DNA of 36,154 bases from assembly GCA_003142355.1 (NCBI GenBank), contig PLMF01000181.1, forward strand, positions 1 through 36,154, in the 5' to 3' direction. A model generated the notes under the pieces. The model was not told the DNA's origin. It worked only from the letters and a program-made list of their open reading frames with translations, and did no database searches. The stretch is from Bryobacterales bacterium. Its GTDB lineage: Bacteria > Acidobacteriota > Terriglobia > Bryobacterales > Bryobacteraceae. Below, in pieces: positions 17,221 to 24,898 of the stretch; position 1 is the stretch's first letter; each line of letters begins with the position of its first letter. The position numbers were made by a program, and so were the translations under genes.

Positions 17221-19641
17221 ATGAAACCCGTATCGAGAGCTTCGATTCTGCTCCTCCCGGCCCTGCTCCTTTTCGGCGCCGAGCCGTACCGGAAGCCGCC
17301 GCAAGCGGTTCTGGACGTCCTGAACGCGCCTGCCACGCCAGCCCTGTCGCTCAGCCCCTCCCACGCCTACGCGCTCCAGAGTTCGCCGGTGCGCTATCCT
17401 CCCATTGCGGAACTGGCGCAGCCCATGTTGCGGCTCGCCGGGCTGCGCATCAATCCCAAGACCAACGGCCTGCACAATACCACCTTCGATAGCAGGCTGA
17501 CGTTGCGCAAGATCCCCGAAGGCGCCGAGATCAAAGTGGACCTGCCGGCCAGTCCCAAGCTGGGCCCCGGACGCTGGAGTCCCGACAGCGCCCACTTCGC
17601 CTTCACTCACACTACGGCCAACGGCATCGAACTGTGGATCGGCGACACCGCCACCGGCAAGAGCCACAAGGTGGAAGGCGCGCGGGTCAATGGCGTCATG
17701 GGCGGAAGGGGCGGCGGGCGCGGTGGCTTCGGCGGCGGCCCTTCCGAAGTGCAGTGGATGCCCGATGGCAAAGCCTTGCTGGTGGAAACGGTCAAGCCCA
17801 ACCGCGGCGCGCCTCCGCCCGAGCTTGCGGTCCCCACCGGTCCGCATGTGCAGGAGAGCCTCGGCGGCGCCGCTCCCGCGGCCACCCTCGAAGACATGTT
17901 GCAGAACCCGCATGACGAAGATCTGTTCGAGTATTACGCCACCTCGCAGCTCGCTCTTGTCGAACTCGCCAGCGGCAAGGTGACACCCATCGGAAAGGCG
18001 GGAATCGTCGAGTCGGCGCGCATTTCGCCCGACGGCAAGAACCTGCTGGTGACCACCGTGCACCGACCCTTCTCCTACCTCCATGCCGTACGATCGTTCC
18101 CCAGGGAAATCGAGGTCTGGGACCGCGCCGGCAACGTGCTGCACAAGGTGGCCAGCCTGCCGCTCGAAGACAAGGTTCCGATCAACGGCGTGCCCACCGG
18201 CCCGCGCAGTGTCCAATGGCGGCCCAGTGAACCCGCCACGCTCATCTGGGCGGAGGCGCTGGATGGCGGCGATCTCAAGAACAAGGCGCCTTATCGCGAC
18301 CACATCCTGGCGTTGAAGGCGCCATTCACCGGCCAGCCGATCGAGCTGCTCAAAACCGAGCAGCGGTTTCAGGGAATCCAGATGGCGGAAAAGGGCGGCA
18401 TGGCTCTGGTGGAAGACTTCGAGCGCGTGAAGCGCTGGTCGCGCACCTTCCAGATCGACTTGGACCAGCCTGGCGCGGCCCCCAAGCTCATCTGGGCGCG
18501 CAATAATCAGGACCGCTACCACGACCCCGGCCGTCCCATGGAAAAGACCCTGCCCAGCGGCGGCGGGGCCATCCTGCAGGATGGCGACAACATCTTCCTG
18601 ACCGGCACTGGATCGTCGCCCGAGGGTGATCGGCCTTTCCTCGATCGCTTCAACCTGGCTACCCAGAAAACCGAGCGGCTGTTCCGCTCGGATGACCAGC
18701 ACTATGAGACCCCGGTAGCGCTCCTCGATGCGCACGGAGAGAAGTTCCTGACTCAGCGCGAGAGCCCCACCGAGCCCCCCAACTACTACGCGCGGACGCC
18801 CGCCGGCGCCATGACCGCGGTGACCAGCTTCCCCGACCCCCAGCCCTCCATACGCGGCATCCGCAAGCAACTGGTGAAATACAAGCGCAACGACGGCGTG
18901 GACCTTTCCTTCACGCTCTATCTGCCTCCCGATTACAAACCCGGCACGAAACTGCCGACTTTAGTGTGGGCCTATCCCTACGAGTACAACGACGCCGCGA
19001 CCGCCGGCCAGGTGAGCGGCTCCACCCAGCGGTTCACCGAGATGACCGGCTATTCCCAGTTGTTCTTCGTGCTCGACGGCTACGCCGTGCTGGACAACGC
19101 GGCCATGCCCGTGGTGGGCGATCCCGACACGGTCAACAACACGTATGTCGAGCAGATCGTGGCGGACGCCAAGGCGGCCATCGACAAGGCCGCGGAGATG
19201 GGCGTCACCGACCCCGCGCGCGTGGGTGTCGGCGGACACAGCTACGGCGCTTTTATGACCGCCAACCTGCTGGCGCACTGCAACCTCTTCAAGGCCGGCA
19301 TCGCCGAAAGCGGCGCCCACAACCGCACGCTCACCCCCTTTGGTTTTCAGAGCGAGACGCGAACCCTGTGGCAGGCGCCCGAGGTGTACATCAAGATGTC
19401 GCCATTCATGTACGCCGACAAAATCAAGGCGCCGCTGCTGCTCATCCACGGCGAGGCCGACGACAACTCCGGCACGTTCCCGATTCAGTCCGACCGCATG
19501 TACCAGGCCGTCCGCGGCAATGGCGGCACCGTGCGCCTGGTCTTCCTTCCCTTCGAAGCCCACGGCTACCGCGGCAAGGAAACCGTCGAGCACGTCTTGT
19601 GGGAGAAGTTCGCCTGGTTCGACAAGTACGTGAAGAATTGA
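17221..19641 (+). CDS. Prolyl oligopeptidase family, glutamyl endopeptidase-like (S9D)
   Basis: An exported serine peptidase of 806 residues. It has a signal peptide (MKPVSRASILLLPALLLFGA), a propeller-like N-terminal part with a glycine-rich loop (GGRGGGRGGFGGG, about residues 161-173), and a C-terminal alpha/beta-hydrolase domain. The catalytic triad is S674 in GGHSYGAFM, D747 in HGEADDNSG and H781 in FEAHGYRGKE. The block NRTLTPFGFQSETRTLWQ, followed by MSPFMYADKIK, matches the glutamyl endopeptidase branch known from plant chloroplasts and bacteria. The ATG at 17221 starts the signal peptide; a GTG at 17212 is possible. The next feature is the 104-bp structured repeat that begins right after its stop codon. 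Confidence 0.88.
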   Translation: MKPVSRASILLLPALLLFGAEPYRKPPQAVLDVLNAPATPALSLSPSHAYALQSSPVRYPPIAELAQPMLRLAGLRINPKTNGLHNTTFDSRLTLRKIPEGAEIKVDLPASPKLGPGRWSPDSAHFAFTHTTANGIELWIGDTATGKSHKVEGARVNGVMGGRGGGRGGFGGGPSEVQWMPDGKALLVETVKPNRGAPPPELAVPTGPHVQESLGGAAPAATLEDMLQNPHDEDLFEYYATSQLALVELASGKVTPIGKAGIVESARISPDGKNLLVTTVHRPFSYLHAVRSFPREIEVWDRAGNVLHKVASLPLEDKVPINGVPTGPRSVQWRPSEPATLIWAEALDGGDLKNKAPYRDHILALKAPFTGQPIELLKTEQRFQGIQMAEKGGMALVEDFERVKRWSRTFQIDLDQPGAAPKLIWARNNQDRYHDPGRPMEKTLPSGGGAILQDGDNIFLTGTGSSPEGDRPFLDRFNLATQKTERLFRSDDQHYETPVALLDAHGEKFLTQRESPTEPPNYYARTPAGAMTAVTSFPDPQPSIRGIRKQLVKYKRNDGVDLSFTLYLPPDYKPGTKLPTLVWAYPYEYNDAATAGQVSGSTQRFTEMTGYSQLFFVLDGYAVLDNAAMPVVGDPDTVNNTYVEQIVADAKAAIDKAAEMGVTDPARVGVGGHSYGAFMTANLLAHCNLFKAGIAESGAHNRTLTPFGFQSETRTLWQAPEVYIKMSPFMYADKIKAPLLLIHGEADDNSGTFPIQSDRMYQAVRGNGGTVRLVFLPFEAHGYRGKETVEHVLWEKFAWFDKYVKN

Positions 19642-19745
19642 GTGGGGCGGGCCCCCTGGCCCGCGGTCGACCCCCTGGTCGACCTGCTCAAACACAGGAA
19701 GAGCCGGACCAAGGGGTCCGGCGCGGACGTGGGCGTCCGCCCCAC
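19642..19745. repeat. 104-bp five-stem intergenic element, copy A
   Basis: An outer stem GTGGG/CCCAC (19642-19646 with 19741-19745) encloses four hairpins, each with a 4-base loop: GCGGGCC/GGCCCGC (19647-19664), GGTCGACC/GGTCGACC (19665-19684), CCGGACC/GGTCCGG (19704-19721) and GCGGACG/CGTCCGC (19723-19740). A 19-base linker (19685-19703) lies between the second and third. Only that linker, the loops and one base are unpaired. It fills the gap between the stop codons of two convergent genes and could act as a two-way terminator. A near-identical copy is at 31310-31413. Confidence 0.85.
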
Positions 19746-19746
19746 T

Positions 19747-20946
19747 TCAGGCCACCAGCGTCACCGGCGACTGTTCGTTGTGCCAGCCTTCGAGGCTGTT
19801 CTCGCTGACGCCCATGCTACGCATCGACAGACCGATTCGATACGCCGACGGCATGTCTTCCAGGTGACCCAGACGCCACTCGACCAAATAGAGCAAGTGC
19901 GCCATAGGGGAATGGATTGCTTCCGGCTGATGGTGGTAGCGGATGGCCTCCACTTGCCTGGCGGGCAATCTCCAATGCGCGGCAATGTCCGCGCCGGCCT
20001 TTCCATGGTCGCACCCCATCAGGAGGTTCTCGGCGTACACCGGCGGGCATCCATGATCGAGCAGCCCCTGCATCCTGGCGGAATCGAATAGATTGAGCCG
20101 GTCCATCAGCAGCTTCCCGACGTCGTGCAACAGCCCGCACAGAAACGCTTCCTCGCGGTCGATCGCCGGCGCCCGGGCCGCCAGGTGATGCGCCAGTTCC
20201 GCCGCTTCCAAGGCATGCTGCAGCAGCGGCCGCATGGATGGCCGGGTGAAAACCGGCCGGAAGACGGTGGCCAGAACGATCTTGCGAGTAGTCAGGTAAC
20301 CCAGGCGCATGATCGCACTGCGAATCGTGGATATCTCCGGGTAGCCCGTGAACAATGCCGAATTGGCAACCCGCACCAGGTTCCCGGCGACCACGGGATC
20401 GGCCGCCGCGATTTTCTCGATCTGCCCGACGCTCGATTCCGGCTGGTCCAGAAGTCGCAGAATGCGAAGCGCAGACTGCGGAAAGACCGGCTGCGGAAAC
20501 TGGGCGAAAGACTTGACGTTCGTTTCCCGCCCCACGCTCTCGAGCGCGTTCACGGGGTCCATGCTCCACGAATTCTCTTCCGCCAGGCGGCGCAGCTCGG
20601 CGACGATTATCGCCGGTGAACGCGGCTCGGTGGCGCGAAGCTCGTAAAGCTCGTCAAAGCGATTCGCAACATGGATGATCTCGGCCAGCAGCCGCAGGTG
20701 TTCCTGAGCGCCGGCCGGGTGGTGAAACGTGCGCAGCAACGCGGGAACCAGCCCCTCCTCGCCCGCCGCGGGGGGAAGATCTTCGACCGGCGAATGGTGC
20801 AGCAGCGCCGCCGCCCCGACGCTGACCTTCACCGGAGAGGCCAGAAACAATTGGTGGGCAATGCACTGTACCACCGCCGCGACCCGCCGGCAGTGATCCA
20901 GCAGACACGAATCGGTTGGCATGCACGCACTGAGTTCCGGCGACAC
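19747..20946 (-). CDS. HDOD-domain protein
   Basis: A cytoplasmic protein of up to 399 residues. The C-terminal half is an HDOD domain, a degenerate HD hydrolase fold used in bacterial signalling: FPQSALRILRLLDQPES, VANSALFTGYPEISTIRSAI, CGLLHDVGKLLMDRL, then LMGCDHGKAGADIAAHW with AIRYHHQPE. The N-terminal part looks like a short HD-like helical region. No receiver or EAL domain is seen. I use the GTG at 20946; an ATG at 20922 is also possible and neither has a good ribosome-binding site. It lies 75 bases downstream of the CocE-type gene on the same strand and may be the last gene of that transcript. Confidence 0.8.
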   Translation of the reverse strand: MSPELSACMPTDSCLLDHCRRVAAVVQCIAHQLFLASPVKVSVGAAALLHHSPVEDLPPAAGEEGLVPALLRTFHHPAGAQEHLRLLAEIIHVANRFDELYELRATEPRSPAIIVAELRRLAEENSWSMDPVNALESVGRETNVKSFAQFPQPVFPQSALRILRLLDQPESSVGQIEKIAAADPVVAGNLVRVANSALFTGYPEISTIRSAIMRLGYLTTRKIVLATVFRPVFTRPSMRPLLQHALEAAELAHHLAARAPAIDREEAFLCGLLHDVGKLLMDRLNLFDSARMQGLLDHGCPPVYAENLLMGCDHGKAGADIAAHWRLPARQVEAIRYHHQPEAIHSPMAHLLYLVEWRLGHLEDMPSAYRIGLSMRSMGVSENSLEGWHNEQSPVTLVA

Positions 20947-21021
20947 GGTCTTTTGGCATATCGGGGAGTTTCTCAGGTTTTTCGCCGCTATCCTTGGTTA
21001 ACAGCGCCCGTCGAGCGCCGC

Positions 21022-22731
21022 TTACCCCTTCTCCGGCATCACCATCAGCACCACGCGCGATGGATGCGCGCGATCATGGTACACCGTCTGGCTGGCCTTG
21101 ATGAGCCGGGTCTCATCCGCAATCGGCGCGCCCGTGTCGGGGTTGCGGTCGAACCTGGGAAAGTTGCCGCTCGAAATCTCGACCCGGATCCGGTGGCCCT
21201 TCAAGAATACGTTGCTGGTCACGCCCGCGTCCACCCTCACCATGTAGATCTCGCCCGCCTGCGCCAGCTCCGGCTTCTCCAGAGAGTTGCGGTATCGCAG
21301 CCGCAAAATCCCGTCCGTGAGGTTGCGCGCGTAGCCGTCCGGAAACACGTCCACCAGCTTCGCCGTGAAATCCGTATCTTTCGCGCTGGTCGAGACGTAG
21401 AGCACCACCCGGACCGGCCCGATCGCCTCCACGTCCCTTTTCAGCGGCCGGCTGGTGTATACCAGCACGTCCGCGCGCCGCTCCACCGGGCGCTGGTCCA
21501 TGGGCCCCCACGGGAATACCCGCGGATTGCAGCACACCGCGCCGCCACGCGTCGGCGCCGGGTCGCGCGGATCGAACTCATAATGGTCCTGGGATATGTG
21601 CCGCGTGGGCCTGTCGCTCAGGGCGCCGTCGCCCTCGAGCGTGTTGGCGCGGCCGCTGCCGTCCAGGTAGAGGTTGCGCACGCGCGCCTGTTCCGGCGGC
21701 CACTCGCGCTCCTCGCGCCATCGGTTGGCGCCCATCACGAAGATCTCGACCGGCGGCTTGGAAACCAGCGGCGTGTCTTTCCCCATCAGCCACTGGTCGA
21801 ACCACTCCAGTTGCAGCGAGCGCATCGGCACCGAGGCCGCCGGTCCGAAATCCACACCCGCGAATCGGTACGACATGTTGTGCGGCCACGGCCCCACCAG
21901 AATCCGGTTTAGCCCCGAAGTCTTGCGCAGCGCCGCGTACGCCTCCAGATCGCTCTGGGCGTAGTTGTCGTACCACCCCCCCACCGCAAACACGGGGATG
22001 CGGACCTTCTGCATCTGCTCTTTGGTGCTGATGGCGCGCCAGAACGAATCGAACACCGGATGGTCCACCGCCTCCCGGTACATCTCCGACGGCCTGCCGG
22101 TGGCCGCCACGTCCGCCGTGCGCAGCGGCAAGTGCAGCACAAACTTGCTGAAATCCGGCTGATAACCCGGCACCTTGAGGTTCTCGGACATCCACTCCAG
22201 CCGGTTCCCCAGCTTCATGGCGCCGCCCGTCGAGTAGAACCGGTCGCGGTAATCGTCGTACCCCGAAACCACCGGGAAGATGGCTTTCAGGTGCGGATTG
22301 TTGGCCAGGGCGGCCTTCCATTGCACGATCCCCACATACGACCCGCCCATCATGCCGATCTTGCCGTCGCTCCACGGCTGCCGCGCGATCCAGTTCAACG
22401 TGTCGTCGCCGTCCGCCGGCTCCTGTTTCAGTGGCTGGAACGAGCCCTCCGATTCGTAGCGCCCGCGCACATCCTCCACCATCACCGCGTAGCCGTGGTC
22501 CACGAAGGCCTGGTAATTCGAAGTGATATCGGCGCCCTTCCCATACGGCGTGCGCACCAGAATCGTAGGCACTCGGGCATGCTCGGAGGGCAGAAAAACG
22601 TTGGCCGACAGGCGCACTCCGTCGCGCATCGGAACCGGCACGTGCATTTGCCTGACCGTGACCCTCTGCCCCCAGGCCAAACCCGCACCGGCCAGGCAGA
22701 AAACCAAGCGCGCTATGTGCAGCACTCGCAC
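21022..22731 (-). CDS. CocE/NonD-family X-Pro dipeptidyl-peptidase-like hydrolase
   Basis: An exported alpha/beta-hydrolase of 569 residues with a signal peptide (VRVLHIARLVFCLAGAGLAW). The S15/CocE plan is visible: VPMRDGVRLSANVF at the start, the nucleophile S131 in MMGGSYVG, D255 in GGWYDNY and H284 in VGPWPHN, then the C-terminal jelly-roll domain (VLVYTSRPL, VRVVLYVSTSAKDTDF, HRIRVEISSGNFPRFDRN). Members are X-Pro dipeptidases or cocaine-esterase-type and glutaryl-acylase-type enzymes; the substrate cannot be told. I chose the GTG at 22731 because TGGGA lies 6 bases upstream. The start overlaps the end of the glycosyltransferase gene, so the two are coupled. Confidence 0.85.
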   Translation of the reverse strand: MRVLHIARLVFCLAGAGLAWGQRVTVRQMHVPVPMRDGVRLSANVFLPSEHARVPTILVRTPYGKGADITSNYQAFVDHGYAVMVEDVRGRYESEGSFQPLKQEPADGDDTLNWIARQPWSDGKIGMMGGSYVGIVQWKAALANNPHLKAIFPVVSGYDDYRDRFYSTGGAMKLGNRLEWMSENLKVPGYQPDFSKFVLHLPLRTADVAATGRPSEMYREAVDHPVFDSFWRAISTKEQMQKVRIPVFAVGGWYDNYAQSDLEAYAALRKTSGLNRILVGPWPHNMSYRFAGVDFGPAASVPMRSLQLEWFDQWLMGKDTPLVSKPPVEIFVMGANRWREEREWPPEQARVRNLYLDGSGRANTLEGDGALSDRPTRHISQDHYEFDPRDPAPTRGGAVCCNPRVFPWGPMDQRPVERRADVLVYTSRPLKRDVEAIGPVRVVLYVSTSAKDTDFTAKLVDVFPDGYARNLTDGILRLRYRNSLEKPELAQAGEIYMVRVDAGVTSNVFLKGHRIRVEISSGNFPRFDRNPDTGAPIADETRLIKASQTVYHDRAHPSRVVLMVMPEKG

Positions 22732-23813
22732 AACAAATCCCAATACTGTTTCCCGATTAGCTCCACCCGATGATGCGCCCCAACATGCCTGGCTCCCCGA
22801 AGGCCAATGGTGCGGGCCACCTCAGAAATAGATGTTAGCAGAATCATGTGTTGGCGCAAGGACTCCCGCTCCGCCACGCCCGGCGCGATCCGCACGCAGG
22901 CGTCCTCCGGAAACCGCGCGCACTCCGCGGCGTCCGTCACCATGACCGGCTTGCCGATCCCCATCAGCCGGATTGTGATCCCCGAAGTCTCCCCCGCCGC
23001 CGGATAGCGCAGGTTGACGCACGCATCCACCGCCGCCCCCGCCAGCCAGAACTCACGCTCCTCGAGATACCCCAACCGGACCACGCCGGCCCCGCCCATG
23101 CGTGGTTCCACCGCCCGTTCCAGGTCCGTCGAGACGAATTCGCCCGCCACCAGCAGTGCCGTCCGCGGGTTCTCCCGATGCAGGTCCGCGAAGGCTTCGA
23201 GCACCGCCGGCAACCGCTTGGATTCCCGCAAATACCCGAACACCCCGAACAGGAACGTCCCCGGCTCGACACCCAGCCGCCGCCGGTACCGCGCCACATC
23301 CGCTTCCCCAGGCTGCGCCGGCGCCTGAAAAAGATGAGGAATCTCTACCACCCGCGCTTCCGGCGCGTGTTGCTTCACCGCGCGCGCCCCCGCCGGATTA
23401 TGCACCACCACCGCGCGTGCGCGTTCCGCCACCCGCCGTAACAAGGCGTAGCGGAAGTACCGGCTGTCGGTGGCCGACGTCGCGCGTCCGCGCCAAAGCT
23501 CCCCCGCCAGCCCGCGGTCCCACTCGCCATAGTTGTAAACGAACTCCTCTATATAGGCCGCTTCGTCGAGCTGTCCCAGCAGGAAATGGTGCAACACGGC
23601 ATCATGCAGCGTCACCACGCCGGGCCGCTCCAGTGCGCGCCGGTAAATCTCCGCGTGCAGCGGGTTATTGCCCAGGTGGTAGAGTGCTACGTCGCAGTCG
23701 TCCGGCGCCATCTTCACGCGCCCGTGCCGCCGCAGCTCGGCCACGAGCGCCGCCGCATAATCCGCCACGCCCGTCCGCGCCGGCGGCATCGGCGAATAGA
23801 ACCCGACTGTCAC
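22713..23813 (-). CDS. Family 4-type glycosyltransferase
   Basis: A 366-residue GT-B glycosyltransferase. The N-terminus VTVGFYSPMPPARTGVADYA is the usual start of this group, with the glycine-rich acceptor loop. LGNNPLHAEIYRRALERPGVVTLHD and VVHNPAGARAVKQH follow. The donor domain has FLFGVFGYLRESKRLPAVLEAF, TALLVAGE, VVRLGYLEEREFWLAGAAVDACVNLRYPAAGETSG and GIGKPVMVTD. The second Glu of the classic E-x7-E motif is not evident. The GTG at 23813 has GGAG 7 bases upstream; earlier in-frame codons lie in repeat-like DNA. It likely adds a sugar to an envelope glycan or exopolysaccharide; donor and acceptor are unknown. Confidence 0.82.
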   Translation of the reverse strand: MTVGFYSPMPPARTGVADYAAALVAELRRHGRVKMAPDDCDVALYHLGNNPLHAEIYRRALERPGVVTLHDAVLHHFLLGQLDEAAYIEEFVYNYGEWDRGLAGELWRGRATSATDSRYFRYALLRRVAERARAVVVHNPAGARAVKQHAPEARVVEIPHLFQAPAQPGEADVARYRRRLGVEPGTFLFGVFGYLRESKRLPAVLEAFADLHRENPRTALLVAGEFVSTDLERAVEPRMGGAGVVRLGYLEEREFWLAGAAVDACVNLRYPAAGETSGITIRLMGIGKPVMVTDAAECARFPEDACVRIAPGVAERESLRQHMILLTSISEVARTIGLRGARHVGAHHRVELIGKQYWDLLCECCT

Positions 23814-23865
23814 GCATCTACTCCGTGACCCGGAAGCGCAGGAGCCAAACGGGAAAGTCTTTTTT

Positions 23866-24086
23866 GACGCGGAGGAGCGGAGAATCGTGAAAAAGCGAGG
23901 GCAGAGAAAAGTTGGAGGCATTTGCAGACCCCAAATGATCCTGCGCTCCAACCCACGTGTCTCCGCTTCCTCCGCGACCGAACCTCATGGCTGCCATGCT
24001 CCCGCAAACCCACGCATAGCCCCGATTTCCTCACTCCTGCTCTTCTCCGCGTAATATTTTTCTCCGCGTCCCCGCGTCTCCGCGTC
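23866..24086. repeat. 221-bp stretch with GACGCGGAG terminal inverted repeats
   Basis: GACGCGGAG at 23866-23874 and its complement CTCCGCGTC at 24078-24086 bound a gene-free stretch. Inside, GCGGAG units recur in both orientations, on the minus strand in GACGCGGAGACGCGGGGA, ATTACGCGGAGAAG and CGCGGAGGAAGCGGAGA. No coding frame shows family resemblance. It may be a small non-autonomous mobile element or a degenerate dispersed repeat; no clear target duplication is seen. Confidence 0.45.
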
Positions 24087-24109
24087 GAAATCCAAGCCCC
24101 CTATCCAAC

Positions 24110-24772
24110 TCACGCCTTCCGCTTTCCGAACAGCGCCGTCCCGACCCGCACGCACGTAGCCCCTTCTTCGATGGCCGCCTCCAGATCGTGCGACATCCCC
24201 ATCGAAAGCTGCCGCAGCCCGTACTGCTCCGCCAGTTCCCGCAGCCGCCGGAAGTAGGGCCGCGACGCCTCCGCGTCCTCCGTCCAAGGCGGCATGCTCA
24301 TCAGGCCGAGCAATCGCAGGTTCCCACACCCGCCTACCGCTTCAATCAACTCCGCCAGCGCCGCCGGGTCTGCCCCGCTCTTGGCTTCTTCTTCCGAAAG
24401 CTTCACCTCCAGCATGACCTCCAGCGCGCGCCCCGCGTCGTTCAATCGGCGCGCCAGCTTGGGCGAATCGACCGTCTGGATCACCTGGAACAGCTCCGCA
24501 GCCTTTTTGGACTTGTTGGACTGCAAATGCCCGATCAGGTGAAACCGGGCATGCGACAAATCCGCAACCTCCGGCCATTTGTTTTCAAGCTCCTGCACGT
24601 AGTTCTCGCCGAACTCGCGCAGCCCCAGTTCATAGGCTTCGCGGATGGCCGCGGCCGGAAACACTTTGGTCACCGCCAGCAACGTGATCCCGGCCGGATC
24701 GCGGCGCGCACGCTCCGCCGCCCGCGTGATGCGCTCCCGCACCGCGGCCAGCCTTTCGCGCAAGGTGCCCAT
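24110..24772 (-). CDS. yggS: YggS-family pyridoxal phosphate homeostasis protein
   Basis: A cytoplasmic PLP-binding protein (PLPBP) of 220 residues shaped like the barrel of alanine racemase but without known catalytic activity; it keeps free pyridoxal phosphate in balance. The PLP lysine is K36 in LLAVTKVFP. Conserved blocks FGENYVQELENKW, FHLIGHLQSNK, LLGLMSMPPW, LSMGMSHDLEAAIEEG and VRVGTALFG all appear in order. The ATG at 24772 gives the standard N-terminus. A GTG at 24784 would lie 5 bases after a -10-like TATACT and could be a leaderless start. The gene stands alone. Confidence 0.92.
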   Translation of the reverse strand: MGTLRERLAAVRERITRAAERARRDPAGITLLAVTKVFPAAAIREAYELGLREFGENYVQELENKWPEVADLSHARFHLIGHLQSNKSKKAAELFQVIQTVDSPKLARRLNDAGRALEVMLEVKLSEEEAKSGADPAALAELIEAVGGCGNLRLLGLMSMPPWTEDAEASRPYFRRLRELAEQYGLRQLSMGMSHDLEAAIEEGATCVRVGTALFGKRKA

Positions 24773-24789
24773 TCCCGGTTGCACGCTTC

Positions 24790-24797
24790 AGTATACC
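24790..24797 (-). promoter_or_regulatory. Possible -10 box of yggS
   Basis: GGTATACT on the minus strand, followed by GAAGC and then the GTG at 24784; no -35. The octamer and following GA match the site at 5064-5073 ahead of the hexosaminidase. Confidence 0.4.
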
Positions 24798-24898
24798 GGG
24801 ACTCTGGGGCGGTGGAATGAACCTGCCCGGAAACGATTTGTCGTCATACCGACATTGAGATCTGTTACCCTAGTTTAGTCTGATTTTGGAGGTTTGAA

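Noticed and set aside
17056..18870. Upstream extension of the methyltransferase frame
   Set aside because: It runs antisense through the S9D peptidase; the ATG at 17055 gives a normal family length.
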